From Hyparrhenia diplandra (Eukaryota > Streptophyta > Magnoliopsida > Poales > Poaceae), in assembly GCA_015847255.1 (NCBI GenBank), contig JADLZK010013182.1, positions 100,484 through 164,483 on the forward strand: DNA of 64,000 nt, given 5' to 3'. Both the position numbers and the translations under genes were made by a program. Shown piece by piece: positions 12,959 through 24,884 of this stretch. Positions within the stretch are counted from its first letter, which is position 1; every line of letters begins with the position of its first letter. A model generated the notes under the pieces. It ran no database searches. It saw only the letters and a program-made list of their open reading frames with translations, and was not told where the DNA came from.

Positions 12959-14687
12959 CTAGGAAAATTGTCCGTGCGTTGCACCGAAAAAAAACTATAG
13001 ACCATTTGTACACAAATCATGTTAGGGTAAAACCTGCGAAGAAAAGACCCAAACATACACGTATAAAGATTCAATTACATGCCACCCAAAACACTACCTA
13101 AAATGTGTTCCGAAATGTTTTCTATAAACATACACTTAGTAGGTTCAATATAAAATTAGGGTCACCTGGCAAGGCCCCAGCTTTATGCTCCCAGTAGAAT
13201 GGGTGCTGCGCGTGGACAACAGTTGGTAGCAGGAAGACAATTATAGGCTGAAGTTCATCTCCAAATGCAAAGTCATCTAGGCATATGGAGTGGATTAGGA
13301 AGGAGAGACCACAGTGAGAAGGGAAGGAAACGGGTATAGCAAGAAAGGCCATGCTAGGAGAGTGAGCACCGTGGTTCACAGCGCTGTGTCCAGCTGTGAC
13401 TCCGATCCCAACGCCTCGGATGATGACAGGTGAGCCGTAGTTTCAGTTTTCAAACATTAGTTTGAACCAAATAAAAAAAGAAAAGTAATCCAGCAGTCTT
13501 GAACTGAACTCAGCCTATTGGTCCTGCACGTTTGTTACAAGCAGTGAGCGTCACAAGATATATAAAAAGAAGAAAATTGAGTAAATGACGTCGGCATTAA
13601 TTGTCATTCGGTTATTTTAAGTCTATCACCAAACTGAAACGTGTTGTTGGATAAGATAGGAACTACAATTATCAAACAAACTAAAAAGAAAACAAAACAA
13701 ATAAACAGACTTAATCGAGAAGGGAAGCAAGTAGGAAACGAATTCATTAACGATATCTGAGATTGAATTTCCTTCACCATCATATCTGCATTGCATCGAT
13801 TCAGTAGACACTGAAACGCTGGCGCTAGTGTTGGGCACACAACAGGCATCTCATCGTTGAACTTGACAGGAGCCAGAAAAATATTATAGACGGCCGGGGT
13901 GAATTGCAAAAGGAAAATGAATCAAAAAGAAAAAACACCCACGTACGTTCACATGCATGCCACAATCATATAATTAAATCATGAAAAAAATGATGACACA
14001 TAAATCATAACCAATACTATTTGTTTTTCTCTTCTTGTTAATACCAAGCCTGCTATTTTCTTCTCTTTTTTTTTTTTTCAGCTACAACTGCCGCTGCTTC
14101 TTATAGTACCTACAGTAGATTCTAGTCTATTCTTTGTAGCCAAAGATGCAGCTGCAGATAAGAAGTTGCAGCGAGAGCACCCTCACCAATCCTGACACTC
14201 TATGCTTCCTTCCTCGGCCGAATCCAGATGCTGACCACGGCCGGCCCCAATGCCAGATAGACCGTCCCTCCATCACAGGATTCACATCAGCTCTTACATG
14301 CAGGATGCAGCTCGCCCAGCGGTGAGGCGTGCGCTGCTGTGAGCATGCAGCGGGGTGGGAGGCCGAAGGCGGCCGGACGGACGCGGGCGCAGGCCGCGCG
14401 AGGGCGAGGAGCCGCTGGGGGCGGCGACGACCAACGTGGCGTGGACGACAGCAACACTGCAATGGCACGGGCGCACGACGCCGTTGTGGCTCGTCTCCTT
14501 GGCTGGCTAGGGATTTTGGGCTGGAAAAAAAAAAAAAACAAAGAAAGCAAGCGTAGGGGAGCTCCGGGTGGATGATTTTCGATTTTTGGCAGTTGGATTT
14601 GGATACGGAGAGTCGGAGAGGGAGAGGCGGGCAGGGGCAGACGGAAAAAAGGACAAAGAAATTTTTCTCTTTATTAGTAGGTATAGA
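12959..14687 (-). mobile_element. Non-autonomous Helitron, minus orientation
   Basis: On the minus strand it begins TCTATACCTACTAATAAAG, preceded by A, and ends with the hairpin CGGTGCAACGCACGG, a short spacer and CTAG, followed by T. Insertion between A and T, lack of terminal inverted repeats and a 3' hairpin before CTAG are Helitron hallmarks. No Rep/helicase is encoded. The interior holds a GC-rich stretch (14290-14500) with multiple frames and another piece at 13120-13440 open for 85 codons on the minus strand; either could be a captured gene fragment but no family was recognised. Confidence 0.75.
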
Positions 14688-14722
14688 TAGATAGCAGCCA
14701 TGACTCTTTTTGCTTCTTAGTA

Positions 14723-15879
14723 TCTATACCTACTATAATTAATAAAGAGAGAAAATTTTTTGTCTACCTTTTGTGTCTGCCTGCCTATACGATTTCTACC
14801 CGTATACGATTCCGACGATACTACGAATGTCTGGTCTGCGAATGGATGCACCTCTCGGCAACGTCTGGGACACTCCATACAAGTCAACAAGCTAGGCTCC
14901 TCCTCCGTTCAAGCAATGGGCCGAATGCGACTGGAAGCCCAACAGAAAAACACAGCCCAATTTTGCTTTCCTCGCTCAGGTTGCCCGCCAGATCCGTCGT
15001 CGTCGTCTGCCCGTTGCCACTGGTGGAGAAGAGGCAAAGCCTTTTATATTAGTACCATATTGACAGCCGAAAGCTGAGCTCATACGTTTTTTTTCTATAG
15101 TTGTAGACAATGATCCTCGCTTACGTGTCGCCCCAGTCTCCTTCCATCTTCAAAGGTCTCACGATTTTCATAGATGCTCGGGCGTACCACAACCAAGGCT
15201 AAAAAAACTTTAATTATTTTTGGGCTCTCCCAAAAATCTTTAATGTTCTTTGGGCGCCATCCAGTTCTAAAATAATCTTTCTGTTGAGAGGTGGAAGTTG
15301 TTGTTTCAGCCGATTTCAAATATAAGAAACGGCAAATACTCTTCTTAACATATAAGAAACGTATAAGAAGACGGAGAGCCCGTTGTATTTTCTGATGGAA
15401 ATAATCTATATCTATAATGGAAATATAAGAAACGTAACAAATACTCTTCACTGACGTAAGTAGCGCAAATTGAGATTTAATATAATGGAAAAATTTCTGA
15501 TCAGATAATAATTGTTGCCACCTTTGTTCTCTTCTTTTAGCTCTAACGCATTTATTCATTTTCCGATGACATTTGTTACAAATATTATATAAATAATACG
15601 AAAAACAGTTCGATGATAATCAGAGATATTTTTCAAGTAATCTAAGTGCTTTGATCAGATAATAATTGTTGCCACCTTCATTCTCTTCTTTTAGCTCTAA
15701 CACATTTATTATACATTTTCTGATGACGCATGTTACAAATATTATTGATATATACAAATGATACTAAAATGGTTCGACGATAATCTGAGACATTTTTAAG
15801 TTATAAATCTAAGTGCTTTTAGACATAATATAGTATAGTTTTTTTTATCCCCGTTGCAACGCACGGGCATATTGGCTAG
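14723..15879 (+). mobile_element. Non-autonomous Helitron, plus orientation
   Basis: It starts TCTATACCTACTATAATTA preceded by A, and ends with the stem CCGTTGCAACGCACGGG and CTAG followed by T at 15880. The 5' end is closely related to that of the neighbouring minus-oriented Helitron, so both are the same family. There is no Rep/helicase. Inside, a block including AGATAATAATTGTTGCCACC and TTCTCTTCTTTTAGCTCTAA occurs twice (15500-15600 and 15655-15760), a local duplication. Confidence 0.8.
15500..15800. repeat. Internal direct duplication in the plus-strand Helitron
   Basis: The order GATCAGATAATAATTGTTGC, TTCTCTTCTTTTAGCTCTAA, CATTT, GATGAC, TGTTACAAATATTAT, GATAATC appears twice, starting near 15497 and 15653. 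The copies differ by a few substitutions and small indels. Confidence 0.6.
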
Positions 15880-16213
15880 TAACTATAAGGTAAACTCCAC
15901 CATACTTTCCGTTAACCCTGTTAGTTTTCAGTTAAACCGACACACACATGGCCTAAATAAATTATAATGGTGAAAAAGTAGTAACAATTTATTGAGACAA
16001 ATCGAACTTAGCTACGAGTTAAAACTAATTTACAAGTAGTTTCCCGAAAAAAAAATAATTTACAAGTAGCTGGATACATACAGAAACGGTCAAGTTGGTA
16101 GTTCAGCACGCCGGACTTGAAAGCACACCACAATGGTCCACGTCAAGTTCACTGTCTTTTGCCAACGAAGTCAAACAAGACTGCTTCGTCCCAGCCTGTA
16201 CAAGCTGCTTGCC

Positions 16214-16220
16214 TATATAT
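16214..16220 (+). promoter_or_regulatory. TATA box of DUF538 copy 1
   Basis: TATATAT lies 106 bp before the ATG of the pseudogene, at the position matching the TATATAAAC of the intact copy. The surrounding promoter is shared between the copies, including the CAGAAACGGTCAAGTT and TTCAGCACGCCGGA words. Confidence 0.5.
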
Positions 16221-16325
16221 GTGCTAGTGTGGCGATTTCCCATTACACAAACACATCATCACTCTCAACAGCAGCCAGCTACAGTTTATACAACTATAGT
16301 CTCTTTCTTGCCGCTTTTGTAAACC

Positions 16326-16754
16326 ATGGCGTCCCAGGCCATCGAGAGCCACCGTGCCGGTGCAGAGGTTGTCACCGGGGACGCCGCATGCACGAAGAAG
16401 TCCGTTGAGCTGCTGGAGGAACTTGGCCTCCCCAAGGGCCTGCTTCCAATGAAGGACATCTAGGAGTTCGGGTACAACCGTGAGACAGGGTTCATGTGGC
16501 TGGTGCAGGGGAAGAAGGTGGAGCACACATTCAAGAAGATCAAGCAGACGGTCTCATATGCCGCCGAGGTCACCGCGTTCGTTGAGAAAGGCAAGCTGAG
16601 GAAGATCACCGGCGTCAAGACCAAGGAGCTCATGCTCTGGCTCAGTGTCGTCGAGGTGTATGTTCCGGAGGCCTCACCAGACAAGGTCACCTTCAAGACC
16701 GGCACTGGCCTGTCTGACACCTTTGATGCTACTGCCTTTGCGCTGGGAGTTTGA
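16326..16754 (+). pseudogene. DUF538 family gene, copy 1, nonsense mutation
   Basis: It is colinear with the intact copy at 32816-33247 over its full length, single exon, starting MASQAIESHRAG and ending with a TGA. Codon 46 is TAG where the intact copy has CAG (glutamine), so translation would stop after 45 residues. One lysine codon of the GKKK run is also missing. Otherwise the frame stays open, including FMWLVQG and MLWLSVVEVYVPE. DUF538 proteins are small plant proteins related to bactericidal/permeability-increasing-like folds and often stress-responsive; function is not settled. A single C-to-T change suggests recent loss, so a readthrough product or a functional allele elsewhere is possible. 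Confidence 0.85.
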
Positions 16755-17671
16755 GCAGCGATATATATGCCGATCGAGCCATTTCGTCCCAGTTCAAGTT
16801 GAAGTGCGTTTATATTTTGGGAAATATTTATCTTTTGTTTTGTATAAATAGATAAGCATGCATGATGGATGCGTCGTGTGCCAAGAGTTTTCGATTTCGA
16901 TTCGATATACAATTATTCACAGAATTTTGACAGTCAGACTCGTATTCCAATTCCAATCTTATTCATTGAGGTCTCTCAGACTCGTCCCTTCCCTTTTGAC
17001 CAAACCCTCGCCTTGCACCGATCGATCTGTTCCGCAGCCAGCGCTGAGCACAGCATGGCCACGCCACCGCCTCAAAGCCGGCCGCCGGCACTGATGGATG
17101 AGCTCGTGGAACAGATCCTCCTCCGCCTTCCGGCACTGATCGATCTGGTCCATGCTGGGTCTGCAAGCGCTGGTGTCATCTCGTCACGGATCCCGGCTTC
17201 CGGCGCCGATTCTGCCAATTCCACGGCACGCCGCCCATGCTGGGATTCATCATCCGCCGAAGTTCATGTGGCACCCAATTCTTGCCCACCTCCTCCTTCC
17301 GCTCATCGTCGTCCGACGCCGGCTGCCGCAAGCACTGGTATCCCCTGGACGACCGGCATGGCCGCATCCTGTTCTTGTACAAACCCGGCTGTGGTAAACC
17401 TGCACGGAATGAGATCAACGTTTGGATTCCGGCCACCGGTGAGGTGTGCAAGCTGCCCAAGCTGTGGCTCCCTTGCTCTCTCAATGCTTATTGGAACGCC
17501 GCGTTGCTCTGCGGCACGCTTGGCTGCAACCACATGGAGTGCCCATCAGATGGCCCCTTCACAGTGGCTTTGGTGGGAGGAAATCTTTCCAGTCGGTTCA
17601 TCCGTGCTTATGTCTACTCGTCGGATGCCGATGAGTGGAGCCAGCCAACCTCTTTTGGGGAACTTAGGTAT

Positions 17672-20419
17672 TTTTTTTTTGGAGACCACGCCGTTGCGCG
17701 TTTTTCATTAAGCAGAGTAAAGTTCAAACAACAAGATGCAACGGTAACCAAACAATTACCGAAGCCGGACCTAGCAACTACTGGATATAAAAGAAGGGAT
17801 TACATTTTGACAATTTTGCAACAGAGCAATCGGACGCCAGCAGGGTTAGGCGAACTCCTCCCCCAGCCCCTCGGTGTTGAGACCCAGAGTGGAGAGGTCG
17901 AACGCTCCGTTGAGCAGGATCTCAAACGGCGCCGCTTAGCCGGGCGGCATTCCCCTCCTGAAGATGTCCCCGATCTTATCCTCAATGGCGCCAGGGAGCC
18001 TCACCGCCTCGACCTCCACGCCCGCCTTCCGAAGCAAGAGGTTCCGGGCCAGAGTCGCGTTAGCCGCCCCTCGATTTGCGACGCGATCCCGGCGCCGCGG
18101 CGCAGGGTGTGGGTAGAGGCTGGAGTGCGCGACCGACGCAGGCGCGGTCCCGACTTGAGGATTGGCGTGGCCAGCGGCACACACACCCGGTCCTCAATCT
18201 CCTACCACACAGACCTCTGGCTGTGCGAGGCGGCGACAATGTCGGCATCGCAAGATTCCGAGAGGCGTCTTCGAAGACACCGAGGCTTCTCCGAGGGAGC
18301 AGCAGGCTCATCCCGCAACGACGGGCCCTCCTCGAACGCCGGGCGACGGGTCGAGGTCTCGAACCCGAGGGTGCCGCCGGGGATCCAAACGCGGTCCCGT
18401 CCCGGTCCGAGCCCCGGCCGCGGCGTGGCGAACTCAACAAAGACCTGGTCGCCCACCCGGGCCGCCCAAGCCCTCGGCGGAAGTGGTCGGCGGTGTGACG
18501 CCGCCATAGTAGCTCCGACCGGCGAAAGCGAAGCCCCGCAGGGGACCTCCAGCACCTCGGCACGGATCGGGGGAGGCCCCGGGTGGAGACGTGGCGCAAC
18601 AGCAAACTCGGCCTCCACGAGCCCGCCCACCGTCGAGTGCAGAGCATGTGGAGGGGTTGCTGGCACCTCCGATATAGCCACAAACCCGCCATCACCTTCG
18701 CCCACCGGGGTCGACCCATGGCGACCGGGTGGCCAACGAGGAGCACGGCCGACGCGACAACGGGTCAGCGCTGGGAGCGGACAACCTGCTGATGGCGACC
18801 TTCAGCCGATGCTTGGGGCGTCTCCCAAACTGCAGCGTGGACGTCGAAGGGGCCGGGCATGAAATCTGCCCGACGAGGAAGGTGACCGCAGGAGGTATGG
18901 ACGTTCCCGGCGCACCGAAGTCCATCGCACGGCCGGGCGTCGCGGCAAATAACCTGCTCCCGCTGGTGGCACGCAGAGGGACGCCGACGAATCTTGCAAT
19001 TCCGCCCGTGTCCCGGCTGAGACAGAGAGAGCGGGCGCGAAAGTACAGCGGGCAGCGACGTGATCACCGGCCGACAGCTTGAAGCAGAGGCCGACGAGAT
19101 GAGGCGGCATAGGCCGCCCGCGACCATGGTGAGCGGGGGGGTGACGCGCCGACGCCGCTCCTCGACAAGAGTGAAACCATCAAGATCGGCTGTGAGCACG
19201 CCATGACTTTGTTGGGGGCGTGGCGTCCGATGGCGGTGAGGCGGCGGTGGCCGATGGTTGAAGTTGAGACGCGTGGTGTGCGGAGACGCTGGCTGGAGGT
19301 GGCGGCCGAGCCGCAAAGGTGCGGCACACCGCCCGAGGCGCCGCAAAACAGGTCGACGGCATCACTAGGCTTGGCGACGACGACGCCAGCCGGGCGCCCA
19401 CCGCCCTTCCACCGCGGACGAGAGCGGGCGGCGGCGGCGACGGCGACGAGGCTCGCCATGGGCGTTTGCGGGCGGACACGACGGGCGGCCCGCAACGGCA
19501 ACACCCACCGTAGCCCTTGGAGAGGGTGGAACGACAAGACGCGCGCCCGGCGACGGTAGGGGGCCTCCGGCTCGAAGGCGGCATCCTCATCATCCGAGGA
19601 ATCGGGGTGGCGACGCCTCCACGGGGCGACATATCCGTGTAGCGCCGTCGACGGTCAGCCCCAAAGGCGGTGACATGCCGGCCGAGGACTTCGCGACAGG
19701 GCAGGAGCGCCGAGGTCGGAGTCGCCGGAGTCGCCCTCCCAACGCAGCAGCTTGGACCCGCCGGCCCGAGTGGTGGCCGGGGATGAACGGGGCGGCCGCC
19801 AGAGAGAGGTGAAGGAGCTGCCGGCGCAGGAGTGACGCCTGGCACGGCCGCACTGCGCCCCCAACGACGGTGACGGGCGACGCAGCGCCGTGCACGCCGC
19901 CGGCACCCGGCCCGGCGAGGCAGCGGTAACCGGGTGGAAGGAGGCGATGGCGACGCCGGGCAGACGGCCGCACGGGGACGACGTCGGGCTCAAGAGAGCT
20001 GGCCGCCGAGGCCGTGGACGCCCTCGAAGCCGCGAGCGCGAAGGCCGGGACGGGAGCTGCGCCGCGGCAGCCGCCTGCCGTGCCGGGCGCGTGACCGGGC
20101 GGCGGTGGCACGGGCCGCGGGACGGGGGCTCCTCAGCGAGGACCACGGAGTCAGGAGGCGGAGAGGCACGCCGATGACAGCCTGGGCGGCCGGGCGGCGG
20201 CGACGGACGGCCGCCGCATGCCCTGCTGCCCCGATCTCGACGGAGGTGGGCAGAGGCACAAATAAGTCACCATGGACAGATAGATCACGAGGTGGGAGTC
20301 GGGATCTGTGGCTAGGGGAAGAGGGGAGGCGTGGGGAGGCCAGGCTGCCTCGGGCGGCGGCGGCGCCGCCGCCCTTGCCCGGGGGCGGGTCGGGAGGAGG
20401 GGCGGTCGGGAGCATTCAT
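17672..20419 (-). mobile_element. LINE-like retroelement without visible reverse transcriptase
   Basis: The 2748-bp insertion is flanked by an exact 13-bp target duplication, GGAACTTAGGTAT (17659-17671 and 20420-20432). It begins on the plus strand with a T run, so its poly(A) tail is at the left and it reads on the minus strand, with a very GC-rich 5' end at the right. These are marks of target-primed retrotransposition. The 3' region (minus, 18000-17840) encodes ANATLARNLLLRKAG, which recalls C-termini of gag-like ORF1 proteins of grass L1 elements. I saw no reverse transcriptase motif, and the long frames in the GC-rich part are mutually overlapping and broken. It disrupts the F-box gene. 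Confidence 0.7.
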
Positions 20420-20664
20420 GGAACTTAGGTATGTTCAACATCATTGCACTTACAAAGTGCCCTTGTCGGGAATGCGCTCTATTTCCCCTTATGGAATAAC
20501 AGTGGAATCCTGGAGTACAATTTGGCCAAGAAAGAATCGTCATCAGTGATCGGGCTACCGCCGATATGCAACGCGCTCTACGCATATTGTGCTCATGTCA
20601 GTGGAGGATGATGGGTTGGGATTCGCCATGGTGAATAATGATTTCTTTCTCCACATATGGTTGT

Positions 20665-20669
20665 GGGAG
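20665..20669. repeat. Target-site duplication GGGAG (left)
   Basis: GGGAG immediately before the left LTR matches GGGAG at 29906-29910 immediately after the right LTR. A 5-bp duplication is what LTR-retrotransposon integrases produce. Confidence 0.9.
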
Positions 20670-23032
20670 TGAAGGACCGAAACGGCGACCAGAGGGGGGG
20701 TGAATGGGAGCCTCAATTTTCCTTTTCAATTTCGGGTCATCGGCTCAACCCCAACCTCAAAAGCAAACTAAAACGGGAGACGAGTAACACACGTGCTAAC
20801 TGGTAGCAAGGTGCCACGAGCAAAGAGAGCACTGAGATGTCCACGACCCAAATGATTGGGTAGATGTTCCCTAGGAACACAGCGGGACAACTCAAACTAT
20901 TGCACACGGCCGACGAGAGCAAAGATCGAACCGGAGGACTAAAAAGAGTCACTCAACTTCAATAGAGAAGAAGTGAGTTTCCGAAACTAAAATACTAACG
21001 TCAACTCGTGATGAGAGTACCTAGCAAAATTCCTCGGATCGATGGAAAGTTATCGCAAAAATTGGATTGCAAATCGAATCATAGAGAAAGATGGATTTGC
21101 ACGGCACTCGAAGGTGCACGGCCTACCATCAGCTTGAACGAGCCGAACTTCTCTCAAACTGGTGAACAACACCTGACAAGCACACTGGACTTCACCATCG
21201 ACGCTAGACAAACAGCTATCTAGCAAATTAATAAGCAAGTGATTTAAAGCTCCAAAGAATATAGCTTGAGAGACATTACGGGAGAAAACCAAGAGCTTTG
21301 ACCAATCGGACTCAAGTACTAGATGAGGCACCTGTAGATCGAAAGTGACTACTCACGAATTGATTTCCTAGTGCAAGAACGAGCTGCTGCTTGCTGCAAT
21401 CTACAGGCTCATGCTCGATTACCAAGACAGTAAAGTACGTGACCTGCTTACCTACTTACCAATATCAGAAATATGGTTGATACTAGTTGCTAAGCGTCTG
21501 CTGCAGCTCCTGTCGATTTGCTTGAAGAATGAGAACCTTGCTGTGCGTCACGTGGAAACTGCAGAGGGAGGGAGCGAGCTTGACGGACAGCAGCTTCAGA
21601 CTGCCTGATGCTCTCGGCGCTGGAGAGCAGCCTGTGTCCGGATCCCACGGATGAGCGCTCGACCAAGACAACAGATGAACTGACGAACCCCCTACCTGCA
21701 CACAAGAACAGACAGGGACAGAGGGCCAGCACGCTACAAACAGAGAGAACGCGAGATCCAAAATCCAACGAAAGACAGATCAAATCAGAAGCTCTTGAGC
21801 TGAAAATTCGCACAGCTGAAATTCATCTTGGTACAAACCTATTCCCCAAAAATCACAGCCTGAGATCAACTAGAACACTGGGAAACTCAGATCAGAGAAC
21901 GAGACCGGAAAAAGTCGCCCAAAACGAAAAACTGTTTGAATCTCTGTGCTCGTGTTGGTTCAATCAAAATCACTCATAGGGAAACATCAGCACATGTCAT
22001 AGCACAGATCAAATCAACCGAACGGACTCCAAAAGCTCAGATTCGAGAGGTCGAGCCAAGAACATGGAAGAACAAAATGCACAGAAAAAAGCACACAAAA
22101 ATCACAGACCAACTAGACAAAGCCCGGAGGGCACAGGCAGGATTGGGGCTGCCCTTCCCCTCAAAATCACAGCACAAAATATCCACAAATTTGTTCTTGG
22201 ACCTCTAAACAAGAACCTAAAAAATGAGGGAAAATAAAAACGAAAATGAGAGAGGTAAGGAGGGGAGGATGGCTGCCATCCTCTATTTATAGTCCTTATT
22301 TCTAATCCCTATTTTGCCCTTCGGTACATATGAGCCAAACCACTAACCCTAGGGATATATTTTGGTCGACTCGGATATTTTTCGATCCGGCGGCCACCGC
22401 GCCTCCTCATCGGTAGCCTTGCATCCACGCAACCTCCCCGATGCCGCCACGTGCCGCCCTTCCGTCCACCGGAACATCCGCCGGGGTTTTGAGGCCCAAA
22501 CCCATGAAACCCGCGCCCGATGGTTTTGAGGCCCAAACCACCAAACCTCGCGCCGATGGTTTTGAGGGCAAACCACCAAACCTCCTCGACACGTGTCATC
22601 GCCGCCTTGACCGCCCGAAGTCGCCAAGTCATCCGAGCTCCCGCTCGCGCGCTCGCTTCGCCGCCTTGACCCGATCGACACGGGTCCATCACGCCCTCTT
22701 GCATCCGTCGATGTCCCGGATGTCACCCACCATGGCTAGCCACCCGGCGCTCCGGTCCCTCGGTCCAAGCCTCACGTCCGTCCTTCACCTCCGCGGTCCG
22801 TCCGGCCCGGCACATCCTCCTTGGCCCCTTCACCTCGCCGTCCTACCATCTCCGAGCTCCACACCTGCATACAAACACGAACCAAGAGATACGTCTTCGA
22901 CACACTCCACGTGTGCCGGTGAACATAGCCGAAGCATAAAAGATAAAAGAAAATAGAAATAAAATGTTGATGTTGACAATTACTCAATCATAAAACTAAA
23001 CACATGTGACCTAAATCAACCATGTGTTCGCA
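20670..23032 (-). repeat. 3' LTR of the gag-only element
   Basis: 2363 bp, starting TGAAGGACCGAAACGG and ending CATGTGTTCGCA on the plus strand. It is nearly identical to the LTR at 27561-29905 over its first 1.6 kb; differences include isolated substitutions and an 11-bp indel near 21133. The GC-rich part (22380-22900) has more small indels, consistent with CpG decay. Confidence 0.9.
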
Positions 23033-23033
23033 A

Positions 23034-23043
23034 TCTCCCCTTG
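23034..23043 (-). other. Polypurine tract next to the 3' LTR
   Basis: On the minus strand AAGGGGAGAT directly precedes the LTR start TGCGAACAC. Further purine tracts of the same kind (GGGGGAG) occur at 23351-23359, 23391-23399 and 24427-24435. Multiple tracts in this region are typical of Sireviruses. Confidence 0.75.
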
Positions 23044-24884
23044 ATGAGTGCATTGTCAACATTCAACACAAAGACGAAGAAGGTAGAAGATAGCACATCC
23101 GGATGAACAAAAGCTAGACAAAAGCTAAGACAAAGTCCTTTGGATAGCAAACATGGAGCAAAAGCTTGGTTCCCAAAGACATGGGCAAAAGGCTCGACAC
23201 AACCAAGCTAAACCAACCGCTAGCCCTCAAGAAGAGGTAGAACAGGCTCAACACCACTAGCACAGCTCCAAACTAATTACTTTCACACACAAACAGCTAG
23301 ACCCTCAAGACAGAGGCAAAAGGCTCAACACATCTAGCTCAAAGTGCTACTCCCCCTGGAAAAATGCGATCCTTTGTCTTTGTACCTTTCTCCCCCTTGT
23401 TGGCAAATGCATCGATCAAGCTATGATATGCATGAAAATGCAATGAAGGAGCTTCAAGTTTATAGCAATCCAAATGAGAAGATGCTCTAAAAAGTGTCAT
23501 GGCAACAAGATCAAATGCTTAACACGGTCTTTGAAACCGATCAAGAGATATGAAATATGACTTGAAAGCATTTTGATTCAGTTTTAAGCATTTGAGAAGA
23601 AAAAGGTGTCCACCACAAAGAATAGCACATAGCACAAGTAAGCTGGAAATCTACCAAGTGCTACACATGTATATCAAGTGAACTACCCCAAACAAAGTTT
23701 ATACATCATGCAAAAGAAAGAGCCAACACTTTTCAAATTTTTAAGTTATCTGAGTTGCAGCGGTTACAAGCATTGGACAAAGCATGAGTGCGAGTGGTTA
23801 TCCACAACCGTCAGCCTTACTAATCAACCATGTCAAGCCTATGCATGTGAGCAATCGAAGCTTAAGACAATGGTGCAGGGTCAAACACTACCAAGCTCAG
23901 GTTCAACTCAAGTGCAATGAGCGGCAGTCCCAAGACTTGGATGTGGGACGGTATGGACCCATCTCGATCTTTTTCCATACACTTAGCTTAGATTTCAGAT
24001 TTTTAGCGAGATAAAAAAGCATGTGGTCATCTAAGCAAGTGTATAACTCGGTGAATGAGACATAGTCACCTAGCATACATGATAAGCACAAAGGATCTCA
24101 ACAACTTAAACATGCTAGGAACTATCTCAATGGTGAACATTTTGCAAGATTCATCGTTGTTAAGCAAGTTCACATGAAAACAAACTACGCTCATAACATA
24201 TATCAATTAAGCGTAAAGACCACAAAAGTCGTAAGCACCAACATGTAATCGTTACACTAACGAGCATAGTCTCATTGTGATCAATATAAACAAGAAGCTC
24301 AAAGTGCAAAAGTGTACATGATGAATGCAATATGATACAAAATGATGCACAAAGGAAAACAAACCTAAAGCTATAACTGTACATCAACTACAAAACTACC
24401 CCTCAGAAAGGATAGCAAATTTCCAACTCCCCCTCAACCAAAGACACCTAGCAAAAGAAAACTAGGATATAAGAAGGGCACAAAGGCTAGCATGGCATAT
24501 AATACACAAGATAACACATGCTAAAGGGGATATAAAAGCATTATACAAGTATAATACATGCAAGCAATATACAAGTGAGCAAATGAACAACTATCTCATA
24601 CCACAAGTAGAGAAATCATGAATGTACAAGGTATGAGTGTATAAGATAGCTCACAGACTATGTGTAGGTGTCACAATAAGGCCCATGCCTCTTGGAAGCC
24701 ATCAAAGTGGTGTAGACAACCATCAAGTCTTGATCACACCACAACAACAAATCAAGTTCCACCAAGCACGTGTTCTCCACCCCATGTCCTCGTACCTACA
24801 CATGAGAGGACAAAGAAACCCAAGTCTTGGATCCCAAAGGGTTAACAAGCATAAACATGGGAACCCAAGACTTCATCACCTGCA
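23044..24884 (-). other. Non-coding 3' internal region of the LTR element
   Basis: Where pol would be expected, both strands show only short frames without protease, integrase, reverse transcriptase or RNase H motifs. The sequence is A-rich on the plus strand with the extra polypurine tracts noted above. Confidence 0.65.

Noticed and set aside
17237..18862. 541-codon plus-strand open frame, the longest in the window
   Set aside because: It is a chimera: the first ~145 codons are F-box pseudogene, then it reads antisense through the LINE-like insertion in GC-rich DNA. The 13-bp target duplication shows the junction is an insertion.
18060..20428. Many overlapping 100-230-codon frames on both strands
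   Set aside because: High GC removes stop codons in all frames; no domain is seen and the frames overlap each other inside the LINE-like element.
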